Positions 10,223 to 22,978 of a DNA stretch of 64,000 nt are shown piece by piece; the stretch's first letter is position 1; each line of letters starts with the position of its first letter. Source of the DNA: Bugula neritina (lineage: Eukaryota; Bryozoa; Gymnolaemata; Cheilostomatida; Bugulidae); NCBI GenBank assembly GCA_964035545.1, contig OZ037767.1, positions 15,433,498 through 15,497,497 of the forward strand, read 5' to 3'. The translations under genes and the position numbers were made by a program. The notes below the pieces were generated by a model, which was given only the letters and a program-made list of their open reading frames with translations, was not told where the DNA came from and did no database searches.

Positions 10223-12541
10223 AGCTAAGCACAGACACCACGATATTTGTGGGAGCTCTGCATGGTATATGCTGAACCCGGAAGGCTTAGCCTGTGTTAT
10301 GGAAGAACTGTTTGGCCCAGTCATCTATGCCAGCATTGACACTGACAAACACAAATACCCAATTGGTAGGAGCTTAGTCTATGTTCTGACACAGCTATGC
10401 AACTTCCTGAAACAGTTTGTGCTAATAATATATATAACGGAAAAAAGTATTTCTGTGAACTCATTTACAATTCCTCTATTTTATTATTATCACCTTTACA
10501 TAACTCTACTATAATAACACACAATTGTGTACTATATATACAATTTCGTTGTTTTTCTATAACTACATTGATATATATGCTATCTCTACTATCTATATAC
10601 TGCAGTCAACACTCTAAGGTTACATTGATATATTACATAGTGTAAATAATTTAGTAGCAGAACATGGTTGTATCTGTTGTAGGTTCTGACCGTGTGACTT
10701 TCAGCTGCCATGACAGCTACAGGAATGCACTTGACACTGCTTTTGTGGAAATAGAAATTCCAAAATTTACTAAGAATTAAAGTATTTGTGCTCTGCAACT
10801 ATTATAGTTTTTAAAATCATGTTTTTATATAAATTGACATAATATTTTTCATTACCTTTTTTGGTTTAAATTACTATATTATATTTGAATTTTTGCAAAC
10901 TTGTAGTGAAATTATGGAGCTAAACTGTGTATTTTACTTAAATAATTTGCAAGTACAACTAGACCCTTACTTGGAGGAATCTATCTGTTACGTGTGCAGG
11001 ATCAGTTTAGGGCCATAATTTTGCAGACATCCAATGTGCTCCAAGGTAACACAATTCCTTGATTATCTTGAGGAAAATTAGCTTTGCTTCTAAACCAAGA
11101 GAAAATATATTTGACAAGTATAAGTATTTAATTATTTAATTTAGGTTTTCATCTAATTTAATTATTTATTGCTATAAATTTTTATAAGACTTTTAGCAGC
11201 TCAAGATTTGCACATACAATTAATTTGATAATCTTGAAAGTGTAACTGCTACAATTGTTACCATAATTTATGTAATTATGATACATTATCTGTTGGTAAG
11301 AATAGACTTTTTCATTAAGAACACACAGGATAGTTAAGGGCAACCTTTTAGCTGCAACTGCCTTGCTGAGGTTTGCATTGTAATCATATAAGAATTCAGT
11401 ACCAGTGAAATAAAATCTCACCTAATTGTGCTAGAGTCAAAATTTAAAAACTATGTTGTAGATCTTTTTTTTCTCCAGTGTAAGTTTTTTGGAAATTTCA
11501 ATTTTCATTTTTTTTGCGAAGTTATAGACAAAAAACTGCCGAATTTTGGCCAGTTTTGCCTGAAAAGCTGACTTTTCAGTACCAGTAAAATATCTCAGCA
11601 GCAAAGCATGATATCTGAATAAAAATTGCAGTGCTGGAATCCTGAGATATTTCTCCAGTGTAAGTTTTTTTCTTTTTTCAATAACTCTGCTAGATTTCTC
11701 ATAAATTGGTGATTTATACACTGAAAATGCCATATTTTCTCATAAGAAACTAGCAGCGCGCAGCACTTCACGCTTCACTGAGCACGTAGGGGTGAGAAGA
11801 TATTGGCGCGTACATACTAATTACAGGCTAGCTAGCTGGCAGGCTATAATGAATAGCTCGCTTTGTACTTTGTTTATGTAGCACCCATAATGGAATGTTG
11901 ATAGATAACGCAGCCCTAACGAAGGTTGCTGCTTATTGGTTGTAGTTTAATCTTAGGCTAAACAATTACAAGTAGGCAACACGCATGCCACCCGCAGAGC
12001 AATATTATTCAAGAACCTGAACTACATTTTGAGAGAAATTTATGATATTCTTAGTGAGGATGCCCTTAACTATCCTGTGCATCTTTTGGCATGTCACTTT
12101 TCCAAGTTTACTGCAAACATGTCATGAAAAACGTTGCTGCATGAGAGCTATTAGAATCTCACTTAGTTTAAGTTGTTGAATATTTTAAAGAATAGTTTTT
12201 AATATACTGTAAAAACATTAGTATAAGGTACAAGATTATTAATAGTAAATTAACATATAGATGCATTATCATTATTAAAAAATCTTCAACATATCAGACT
12301 TTGAAAAAACACTACACTGCATGGCAATTATTTATTTGTCTGACTCCGCTAACTTTGCAATTCAATTTTTAATAAAATTGTTCTGGTTTTATTCTCCCAG
12401 TACTTCTGTGAACTCTGTTGGCGCTGGCAGCACGCTGACTTGGGGGAAGGAGCCCAGGCCCATCATCCTCTTACCAGAAACTCTAAAAAGTGTCGTGGTT
12501 TCTCAGAAGGAGGCTCTAGACACGCTAGAAATGGCATTTAA
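10223..12541 (+). pseudogene. CPEB1-like 3' end, pseudogene
   Basis: Remains of the last four exons of a cytoplasmic polyadenylation element-binding protein: the second RNA-recognition motif and the CPEB zinc-binding (ZZ-type) domain. Exon a (to 10365) has a 2-bp insertion relative to the intact copy after FVGALHG, which shifts the frame. Exon b (10683-10777) keeps [14 protein letters not shown], but its donor GT is destroyed. Exon c (about 10953-11045) has a mutated acceptor and a TAA at 11016-11018 where the intact copy reads TAC within GPYFCRH. Exon d (12401-12541) is still open and encodes [18 protein letters not shown] 756-bp transposable element sits in the intron before exon d. The 5' end stops at the duplication breakpoint. 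Confidence 0.88.
11324..12079. mobile_element. Non-autonomous DNA transposon with 22-bp TIRs
   Basis: Present here and absent from the matching intron at about 35478, where the flanks are contiguous. The ends are inverted repeats of 22 bp with one mismatch: CACAGGATAGTTAAGGGCA... at 11324 and its reverse complement ending at 12079. No convincing target-site duplication survives and no transposase is encoded. A 98-codon minus-strand open stretch inside has no recognisable domain. The TIR does not let me assign a superfamily with confidence. Confidence 0.85.
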
Positions 12542-13381
12542 ATACGAAACTGTTGCATATATCTTATATGGAAGTTATGTTTAGTGTCTCATTGTTGTTT
12601 ACTCTTGTTCTGTTTATTTTGCTATTTTGTTTGCTGCTATATTTTTCCAAGCTTTATTTTTTTAAGCCAGTGGTTTTAAGTAAAACTTTCTTTATTTCCT
12701 GTTTTAAATCCTTGCTTAGTAAACATCAAAAACAAACAAAAAATGATAAAAGGCTCCCTATAGTAAAGTGTGTAGATTTTAATAATTTAGTGAAGGATGT
12801 TTGAAGGTATTAGAGCTGTTTATTTGCTAGTCTTAGGGGTGTAGTTTTGTATTTTGTAGAATAATATTAGCTGTTATATTATATTAAACATAAATAAAAA
12901 ATCTCTCACATGAGTTATTGCCAGCAATTAAATTTGCACCCAATACTTGAATAAGATTATAAGGAACTATATATAGTATGATATATAGGTGCACTGTTAA
13001 ACCAAAGGTGCTTCATTGTTACTCAAACAAATTTATTTCTGTTTTTTTAAGGAAAATGATCAGTAGAAAAATTTAGATAGTTTACAAAAAGCAGCAAAGC
13101 TCAGAATTCAGAATAATATTTATATTCCATGCAAGATGCATTACATAATACTGTTTATTGAAAATGCATGTTGTATGTCGAGTGTTGATTACCAATATAA
13201 CTGAAATACAAAATCAGATTTATATATATCATATAGCTAAATATTTAGAGTTATACACAGTTAACTCAAATGTATATAAAGAGATATTACAGAAGAATAA
13301 AATGAAACTTTTGTTTAAAGAAATTAAAAAGAACATTTCAATATATTACTGTAAAAATTAGGTTAAAATCTTAGATAAATT
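12542..13381. other. Tail-to-tail spacer: CPEB pseudogene / WSC copy B
   Basis: Likely 3' UTR sequences of the two converging genes. It is homologous throughout to 35936-36783. No separate gene is supported. Confidence 0.5.
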
Positions 13382-16300
13382 CTAAACGAGCACATAGCAA
13401 GTAGAACTTGAAGAATTTTCAAACACAACTGAAACCTCATTATGAATATAACATTTAGCTGTAGAGGTTATTGAAAATGCTGCACAATTTTGATATTGCA
13501 CACTGCAAGCGTAGGCACATGATTCTATTGAGAGCTGTTTGAAAACCCCAACAGATTTACTGCTACACATGCGATCAGATAACGCTGAGAATCTTTTATG
13601 CTTTGGATGACTCAAGTAGTAAAAAGTTTGAGAAGTTTTGCTGTAGACAATGAAATTATTCTCAGTTGATGTGGCGGATATGAGGTCAAGGTCAGTGTTC
13701 AGACCAGTCACCACAACATCTACTAATCCAACATGGCCGCTACTCACTTTGAATCTCTTCAGTTTTCCTTTGTTTACAAACAGCTGCTGCCCATCCACAA
13801 CAATAGGTATGCAATTGTTGCTGCACTCAAAGCTGACAGTGTTGGTGTTTTTGTGAACAAGAGATTTAGCTTTGCAGGTTTTAATATCACTTGTAAGTGA
13901 AACAACTCCAAATGATTGAACTGTTGGATAATAAAAGTTGCTGGCAAAGCCAGTTACAAAACCAAACTGAAGACTGTAGTAGCCATGTATAATGATAAAA
14001 TATGAGGGATAGATGTTTAAAATTACAGAGTAGACATTATTGTTTTTCACACAATTTATGATTAGTCGTGTAACGTCTGCAAAGTATAAAATTGCCAGGT
14101 GAGTTGGTGAATCAAGTCTAATATCAGAGATTCGAGAGTATGTTTGATATGCAATGAGGGTACCTGCTTCACCGCAGTGACCAATCATAGCATAGTTTAC
14201 ATTTAGTAGGTCAGCAAGATTTACTGCTTTTATACAGTGCTCTGATTGGTCCGCTACAAAAATAGACTGGTTCTTGTAAGATTCTAAAAGGCTGAGTTTA
14301 GACAGGTTTGCAAAAATAATATGACTAATTGAGGTAAATGTGTAGGAATTTTGCATATATAGGCACAACCTTGTAGCTGCACACCAGCTACTACTGTACA
14401 GTCTCCATGGTGATTGATCTCTACAAGTTGTTTTGATGTAGCTGTTATTATTTTAGTAGAATCAGTTGGATGTTCAATAAAGGATATGATGTCATCAGTC
14501 ATTTTCTTGACCCCAATGTGACTAGTGGCCTGGTAAGGAGTGCTGGTTGGACCATCTGCCGAATCAGTTATTAACCTTTGACCTACAAACAGGTACACAT
14601 TGTTTAAAACTCAGGTGGGTTTTATATATCTGAAAAAACTACTGATGGAAAGGCTTTTTAAACGGACTAAAGATTTGCTTTTTATTAGGGCACAAGGGCA
14701 ATTATGACTAACATTACCAATACAGCATTTATATAACAGAAAATTGCTGTTTAACCCATATATATATAATAAAATATTCAACAATTTTAGCAATTTATGA
14801 AACTGTTCATGTAAAAACCAAATTTAAGAATCTTATCAAGTATTGCTGTAATTCTCCGCAAGTTGTGTTAGTTTGCTGAAACTTCATCTTTTCATATACC
14901 TATATAATACTTTAAACGGACATTGCATATGACTTGAATATTGATTAGCGCTACATGAATTAGCTTAGGGCTTGTTTGACAAAGATCAAAATTAATATTT
15001 AAATTATAATTATGTATTAAATATTGGACTATGGTATGTTCAAATTTGTTTTATTATTCTAAAACTTGTTTGATTTTATGCAAGTCCAACATTCTGGTCT
15101 CTAATGTAAACGAACAATTTTTATCATATCAACAAAGTGCTTAATGCAATAATTTCATTCTTAGCCAAATGGCAACTTTCTAACATGAGAACATGTGTTT
15201 ATTTAATTTTTAAAAACCATAACAATAAACATCTTTTGATAGCACTTTTGCAATATAGAATATTTAATTTAAATTGCGTTACTTTATATGGACTGCGGTA
15301 GGCATTATATGAATTAAGTTTTGTTTATATACCTTAACGATTTATAGTCAGAAATTCAATTTGGCAGAGTTGAAATTTTTCCAAGTTGCATTGCATTATG
15401 AAAGTCACTCGTAAAATTTTTTGTGCTGTGATAACTAAATCGGCCGAGTTTAAAATAACAATCAAAAGGAGTAATAACTCTTTGTAAACATCATTATTTA
15501 GTTATGACTTGAGCGACTATAAATGACAATTCAATATGTTTATAATTATATTGTCAACGCTTTCCCAATTATCGCTTTTATGCTGTCAATTTTATTAATT
15601 CAGGAAGTTTTCAAAAGTAGTCAAATAGCAACTTTCTTTCATAATATTATAGTACCATACTCTGATTACAAGTCTATGATCTAAACTGCGAAATGTTATG
15701 GTTACATAGATTGTGAATTTAAGTTGCATGGCAGAAACAAATATATTATAACTGCTTTTAGAATACATTATATATGCTTGTCCATTGATACTGGTTTTAT
15801 ATAACACCAGTCTTATATTACTGGCTTTATATAACAGCCGTCCTATATTACTGTTCTTATAAAGCCGGTCCTATTAAACCCCTCCTTTATTTCTATAGTC
15901 CTATATAATACCGGTCTTCTTAAAATAAGCTGGTCCCATAATATTGATCCTATAATATACTGATCCTATATTACCTACAATAGGCCTATAGTAAGCTGGT
16001 CCTATATAATATTACTTATAGTCCTACATTACTGGTCCTATACAATAATATAATAAGCTGGTCCTATATAATATAATAAACTGGTACTATATATAATATA
16101 ATAAACTTGGCCTATATAATATTAGTCCTGTAGTGCATGTTGGTGCTACAATACTGGTCTTATAATAAGCTGGTCCTATAGTACTGGTTCTATAATTAAA
16201 CTGGCTTCCTAACATTGTTCCTATCACTCACAATATATCTATAAAAATAATTGATTTATATATTATATATAGCTGAATAATCAGTATATCATAGTTTATT

Positions 16301-16936
16301 ATACATAGAAACAATAACAATTAATTTGAAGGACAGCTGTTTATAAACCAATCACATTACCTGGGAAAGTCTTGTAGATACTGTTTCTCCATGTTCCACC
16401 ACACATTTGACTACTGTTCCCTCTGCATGCTCTACGACACTCAGTTTCCCCTGCTTTACCATATTTGTTGTATTCAACACCACAATAACACTGGTCAGTA
16501 GATTGTACTCCTGCATATGGCTGTCCTGAAATTAGTAAATTACTAATCGATCTTTATAAATATAACAACACGATAAATCACAAAACACAATTTTTTTATA
16601 GTTCAGCTACAATTGGCAGATTCAAACTTATATATGCCTTTAAAATGGAAAAATACTGAAATCAATGAAAATTAAAAATAAACGTTTTCAAAGAATCAAA
16701 TAATTATCAGGTATAGTAGGTTCTTACAAAATATTTTTGGTATACTGCAGTTATTTTTGGAAACATTTATAAAAATATTTACCTTGTATAGTGCAGTAGC
16801 CAATACAAAGCTCCACGGTCATCAAACGAGTTGAAAATGCTATGGGTAACGCTCTGCTACTAGAGTCCTTGTAACAACCAATCAGCTGGTTGAGAGTGTT
16901 CACCAGATGCAAACACAGCCAGAGTTGCAGAAGCAC
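13382..16936 (-). pseudogene. WSC-family gene copy B, frameshifted
   Basis: Exons at 16936-16783 (signal peptide and LIGCYKDSSSRALPI, first half of WSC), 16525-16361 (CYCGVEYNKYGK and CGGTWRNS, second half of WSC) and 14582-13382 (propeller-like region plus PAN-like tail). Splice sites are intact and the introns are phase 1. Exon 3 has two extra bases at about 14351-14362 relative to B' at 37.7 kb. The summed length, 1520 nt, is therefore not a multiple of three, and the reading frame breaks just after VAGVQLQGC. The rest of exon 3 stays open to 13382 in the shifted frame and keeps CSVQYQNCAAFSITSTAKCY. The lesion looks recent. A truncated secreted WSC protein of roughly 200 residues remains possible if translated. 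Confidence 0.85.
15785..16210. repeat. Degenerate minisatellite in intron of copy B
   Basis: Irregular tandem repeats around TGGTCCTATAATA and AAGCTGGTCCTATA. The equivalent array in B' (about 38742-38955) is about half as long, so it has expanded or contracted since duplication. Confidence 0.7.
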
Positions 16937-18817
16937 TTAAATTATACAACTAAATTAGTCAATGTTTTGTAAAAAAAAGTTTGAACTAACAGACTCAAGT
17001 ATTTAAAAAAAATAAAATTTAGAATAAAAAGTTTTGAATAGATAAAATTGAAGCAAAATATAAAAGTATAAAAAATTTACATAGTAAGTTAAAACACATT
17101 TTTTTGTTTAGATATAAAAAACGGATATAATAATCTACATTGAAATTAACATTTCGAAATTTTTTAAGTTGATAAACATGTTTTTCATATTTTAGATCTT
17201 ACGAAGCTAACTGAAGCAAAGCATATCTTACCAAGCCTTAGCTGCAGCAACATTTCATTATTACTATGTCTAGCCAATTCAACCTTTAATCATGCAGTAA
17301 ATTGGCTTTGAGTTTGTAATAACTTTTATTTCTAGATTAGAGATTTATTTTGGAATGCAAAATACATTAATTAGTTTGCACATATGTAAGATACACAACT
17401 TGGTTTGCCTGTGCAATTGTAACACTACTCCAACCTTATCCTAAAAGGCCTAGACTATATATTTATTTTATGAATTTATTTTCAAATATAAGGATACAAC
17501 TTGTTTGGAAAAATAGATCATGTTGTTAATGAATCGCAAAGTAAATGGGGAAATCTAATTGATTACAAATCGCAAACATCCCACATCCTATATATATACT
17601 GCACACTTTAAGCCGCACAATTATAAATTGTATAATTAGTTTTAATTTTACTTTAGGTAATATTTTAAACAATTTTTTGTAGCAAAATAATTTCTCATAG
17701 ACATTTTCTTGAATTAATTTTCGTTGACATGTGTTATAATGAATGATATATTTTGATGTTTACTTTATGTAACATTTTAACAACTCATATACTAGTATTT
17801 GTTTATTATAGATATGTCTATAATTTAGAATGAAATGAGATAAATTGTGCTACATTGTATGGGTATGCTGCTTTAAGATGGCAATTTTATATTTTTGCTA
17901 TAGGTGGTGCTTATAAGCAAAACATATTATTATGATTATCAATATAATTATTATTATAATGGTGTTATAACATTGACATATGTAAAATAATATAAATATT
18001 GATTTTTACATTATTTTAGGTTAATGTTGAAACAAAGATTACGTAGAGATATTACTTTTATAGTTGTTTTTCATTACTTGGTGTATCTATTATGACAACA
18101 TGCATTGAAATTATTCGCCCACTCTCAGTTACACAACAACTTTATTATAACATCAGGAGAATCACAATGAAACATGATACCAACATTCTATCTTCCATTA
18201 GCATGAAATATTTGACAAAGTTAAACATTATCAGACATTCAAATGTTTACTGTCACTATTAGCATGAATATAGATTTTTCATACTTTTTATGACACTAAT
18301 AGCATGAATTATCTTTGTATTCTGTTTATTTATTATAAATAATACATATACTTTACCAGTTTTCTATATCCGACGATCTTGCTGCTATAACACACTTTAC
18401 GTTACTTAATAATTGCAAAGTAAATATCATAAGTACATCTCTGAAGTTGCAGACACTTTGAACTGTAAGAACAAAGTTTTTAACAAGGGAATAATAAGGA
18501 AAAATCTATAAATGAAAGTTTTTGTTGTATGTGGGCATTGTTATAGGCTCTTTCAATAAGTTCACTTCGTAGATGCTACAACAGTAAGTTACTAACAAAC
18601 TTTATTAATTTTATAGTGAAATATCATTTTCTTAAATTACATAATTCAGCAGTTTTACTTTTTATGTGGTATATAGCTGATTAAAGCACTATATAGAGCT
18701 GAGAAGCTCTGAACTTTAGTGAAATTTCTATTTCATTATCAGAAGTGGTTGGTGCGTGTATATTAGTAAATGACTGTACTGTATTCTATGTGTGCATATA
18801 ACTCTTGAAAAGACTCT

Positions 18818-18822
<5 letters not shown>
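16937..18822. other. Head-to-head spacer between copies B and C
   Basis: Non-coding, AT-rich and probably holding the divergent promoters. From about 17390 onward it becomes almost identical to the third unit (from about 40125), whereas the sequence to its left is visibly more diverged. This marks the left edge of the recent conversion or duplication tract. Confidence 0.55.
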
Positions 18823-18880
<58 letters not shown>

Positions 18881-19125
18881 GTACTGATACAATTTTGGAT
18901 ATAAAAATAAACTTGGATCTTCATTTTAGCGACTACAATATTGTTTCACGCAGTGCAAGCTACGATCATCAGGTCGTTGTGTGTACGGTTGAGTGCTTTT
19001 GTTTTGAAATTACTCAAGCGTACACACAACGACCTGATGATCGTAGCTCGCACTACGTGAAACAATATTGTAGTCAATAGAATGAAGATCTAAGTTTATT
19101 TTTATATCCGAAATTGTATTAGTAC

Positions 19126-19188
<63 letters not shown>
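18823..19188. mobile_element. Foldback element with 111-bp arms between TA repeats
   Basis: The inverted arms 18877-18987 and 19019-19129 match with about eight mismatches. Both ends read TTTGGTACT outward and abut long (TA)n runs (18823-18876; 19130-19175, followed by a short TG run). The arms contain CTACGATCATCAGGTCGTTG. A 61-codon open stretch across it is only the palindrome being read through. It is a MITE-like element; TA flanks are consistent with TA-target insertion or slippage. Confidence 0.8.
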
Positions 19189-19333
19189 ATATATATAGAT
19201 ATATAGATATATAGATATATATGATAAAGTAAAATATGCCATCACACCACTTTCTCTAAATAGATATCAAATATATAACACTATATACAGTCACATGTTA
19301 AGTAAACAAAGAATGTGTTATATCAGAGTAGAG

Positions 19334-21910
19334 ATGAAGAATATTCTAGAAGTATACGCTCTGATTCTCCTTATACATGTGACTACTTCAGAATACATGG
19401 GGTGTTATAAAGATGAAATAGAGAGAGCAAATTGCCTTTAGTCGGGGAAATTACTAACATGGCAATATACTTTTGTATAGGCTACTGCATCTATAGAGGT
19501 AAAGATAATACGACGTAAATCTGTTTTTCTATTTAATATATTATGCCATAATTATATAAACTTTATTAGATATGTGATGTATTGAAATTGTGATTCTTTT
19601 ACATCAATTATATGACTATTATTATCTTTTTCTCAAACATAATATAAGCATATTATAATAATATTATATTATATTCTTATACAGCAATTATATTTTTATT
19701 ATGTTGTTCTCATCCAGTTATATAATACTTATGGCATCTTGATATTTAATTATTCTTGTACAGCAACTATATAAACATTATATAATTCTTGTATAGTAAT
19801 TATAAAAATGTTTCATTATTATTGTATATTAGATATATAAACATTATATCATTATTCTATTGTAATTATATAAATGTTATCTGTATATTTTAGGCCAGAT
19901 GTATGCTGGTTTGCAGGATGGCAGACAATGATTCTGTGGTACAACCTTTGACCTCTATGGAGCTCTAGACAAATCAAGTTGTAGCAGTAGATGCACGGGA
20001 AATGCGAGTCAGATATGTGGGGGAAGCTGGGCAAACAGTGTATACAGAGCACTGTCAGGTAAGATGAGACATTTTTAGATAAAATGAGAAAAGTCCTTTA
20101 GGTAATACATGAAATTGGAGTTTTTTAATCTTCACAATACTTATCAAATTTTATTTAACCAAATATTTACTTTTACAGACGATTGTTATTCTAAAAAATT
20201 GGCTGATAGCGAAATAGTTTTTAAAGGAATATTAAAATAATTAAACTCAATTAAGAAAGTTTGAATGATTTGACCTTAATACTTCTGACAAAAAGTATTA
20301 TTACCATGAATTTTTAATTATTAACAACTAATAATTTGTTTAATCTATAGCTACATTGTTTAGTTTATTTCCACACTCTTGTAAGTAACAGTATATGGTA
20401 TAGAACAGTATATAACATGTTTTTTGTTGACTCGGGTAAAATTTTTGTAACTTTATGATAAACTATAATAACTTAGCTCTTTTTGATATGCTAAATAAAT
20501 GTACATATCTTTATTATGTTAAAGCTTGCTAACCTAAATAATTATGTATATTTTAAGATATATGTAATACATATTTATTTATTTAGTAATATTTACTTCT
20601 GTGTTTTTATGAGTTTCTAGAATCATAGTTTTATTGTTACATTATTTATTATTATACCATTTTTAGAAAATGTCAAAACACGAAAAAACAAACCCGCAAA
20701 CTTAGTCCACATCAGAAATATTGAAGTTAGAGAAATAAGTGAGGAAATCATATCCTTTATCGAACATCCGGCTGATTCTACTAAAATAATAGCAGCTACA
20801 TCAAAACAACTTGTAGAGATCAATCATCATGGAGAGTGTATAGCAGTAGCGGGTGTGCAGCTACAAAGTTGTGCCTATCGATCAAATGAATTTTCTTTTT
20901 CCTCAATCGATCATTTCATTTATGCCCAGTTCACCAAACTGCAAGTATCTCACAGTCTTTTCAACAAATCAGCCATTTTGGTTGCTGATGCAGGTAATCA
21001 CTGCGTAAAGTTTCTCATTCTAAAAAATTTATCATCTTTTGAGTTTGACAATTCAATAAATGACTACCATGTTGGTAAGTGTGGATCTTTTAAAAAAGAA
21101 CTTTTGACTGAAAATATTCAAAATTTAATTGATCCTAAAGAAATGGAGCTAAATAGCCCAAAACATCTTTCTCTGTACCATGACTCTGAGACTATCAGAC
21201 TGGTTGTTAACTGTGTACTAACAGAAGTATACTCTGTTATTGTTAGTATCTATCCAACTCACACTGTGGCATATGAGTACAGTGGACACCCTGGGTATGT
21301 TACTGATGTTTCTGAAAATCTCTATTGGCCATTATTTCGATCAAAAGGATTGAAAAGTCTTTCAACTGATAACAGCACATTAATAAACCAAATCCTTGTC
21401 ATTAATGGGAGTTACTCAACTACTGCAAATTATTATTGCGATTCCAGGAACAGTTCTGCTATTCCCAGACTGTTTCAAAGTTGGCCTCTAATAATTGCAA
21501 ATGGTGAATTGAAATCCCTGGTTTATAATTTGACAAGCAGTGAAATCAAACTAACTAACATAAATATTGCTAATCTTTCTACAAAAACACCCCCTGAGTT
21601 TAACCTGTTCACTACAACAAAGGAATCCGATCACATTATTCTCTACAGTCAAAGCCTAAAGAAATTTTATTATGCAAAGGCATTTTCTCGCTATCAGAAA
21701 ATTCTGGAAAGGTTCTGTAGTAAATATGTTATAGAAAAAGCAATTGTGGGTGGACCTGAAAGTTGTGCTTACATCTGTAGTAAATATGGTAGTCAGTGTG
21801 TTGCTTTTTCTGTTAATGATTATGATAATTCTTGCTACATTCATGACCACTTTGACTTGGCCGAGGCCTACATATCTAATGACTCAGCTTGTTATTTATC
21901 TATATCATAA
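19334..21910 (+). pseudogene. WSC-family gene copy C, WSC exons broken, exon 3 open
   Basis: Exon 1 (19334-19498) has a signal peptide (MKNILEVYALILLIHVTTS) and MGCYKDE. It then lacks one base: a TAG follows in frame, and the conserved FCIGYCIYRG is in another frame. Exon 2 (19894-20058) has TGA at 19929-19931 exactly where relatives have a WSC cysteine codon (before FCG). Exon 3 (20667-21910) is fully open for about 414 codons. It contains IISFIEHPADSTKIIAATSK, an NHL-like ILVADAGNHCVKF, several N-glycosylation sequons and a PAN-like ESCAYICSKYGSQCVAFS. Splice sites and phases are preserved. Copy E shares both WSC lesions, so they predate the last duplication. Either the gene is dead, or a product lacking WSC starts inside exon 3 (MQLQSC at 20855), which would lack a signal peptide. 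Confidence 0.82.
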
Positions 21911-22071
21911 TTATAACATATAATTGCATAGTTGAACACCACTTTCTGATGACAACATTAATGATGCTTTACTCTAACTTATGTTAATTTTTAATAATCA
22001 TAATTATATTATTTTCATTCACTTAAATATTTTATGGAAATGATACACAGTGGTTTTTAAAAATTATATGT

Positions 22072-22181
<110 letters not shown>

Positions 22182-22604
22182 TACTATATATACAGAGTCT
22201 GTACTATATATTACAGACGGTAGATTGCTATATTATATTTGTGTATCAACAAATCAATAAAATAAAAATCGAAGATATTGTTTATTTGAAGCTTTTTTGG
22301 AAATTTATTATAAATATTTGTAGGTTGTGTAATTACTGATTAATAAATAATATTTATAACAGATGGTTTCATTATAATTTTTAGATGACATTGTTTTAAA
22401 GAACATAATATGTATTAATTCAATCAAATTTATTTGACCCACAAGAAAATGCAGCACAATTATTTGTGAATTAAAAACTTCTTATTAAATAAAGATTGAG
22501 TAATAACCAATTCAGTATATTTTAACTATTGATATACTTATATAAGAGAGTAAGTTAAACAGAAATGTTCATCTTTGCACAGATACTTGCAAGAATATCT
22601 ATAG

Positions 22605-22978
22605 TGTATATAGAACTTTATAGATATAGAAAAGTTATAGATATAGAATAGTTATAAGTATAGAATAGTTATAGATATAGAATAGTTATAATTATAGAAT
22701 AGTTATAGATATAGAATAAGTATAAATATTAAATAGTTATAAATATAGAATAGTTATACATTAGATATAAAATAGTTATAGATATAAAATAGTTATAGAT
22801 ATAGAATAAGTATAAATATTAAATAGTTATAAATATAGAATAGTTATAGATATAAAATAGTTATAGATATAGAATAGTTATAAATATATAGAATAGTTAT
22901 AAATATAGAATAGTTATAGATATAGAATAGTTATAATTATAGAATAGTTATAGATATAGAACAGTTATAAATATAGAA
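22605..22978. repeat. Minisatellite, ATAGAATAGTTATAGAT-type units
   Basis: More than twenty short tandem units around ATAGAATAGTTATA, with variant units in a higher-order pattern. The array at 45482-45858 repeats the same unit order. Array identity at a normally unstable repeat supports a very recent copy event. Confidence 0.9.

Noticed and set aside
18895-19080. 61-codon open stretch, repeated at 41657-41842
   Set aside because: It is one reading of the foldback element; the palindrome explains both it and its reverse-strand partner.
19929-19931. TGA at a WSC cysteine as a possible selenocysteine
   Set aside because: The same gene has a frameshift in exon 1, relatives use Cys codons, and I see no SECIS-like element; simple nonsense mutation is more likely.
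22605-22978. CRISPR-like array
   Set aside because: Units are short, degenerate and contiguous with no distinct spacers; it is a minisatellite in a eukaryotic genome.
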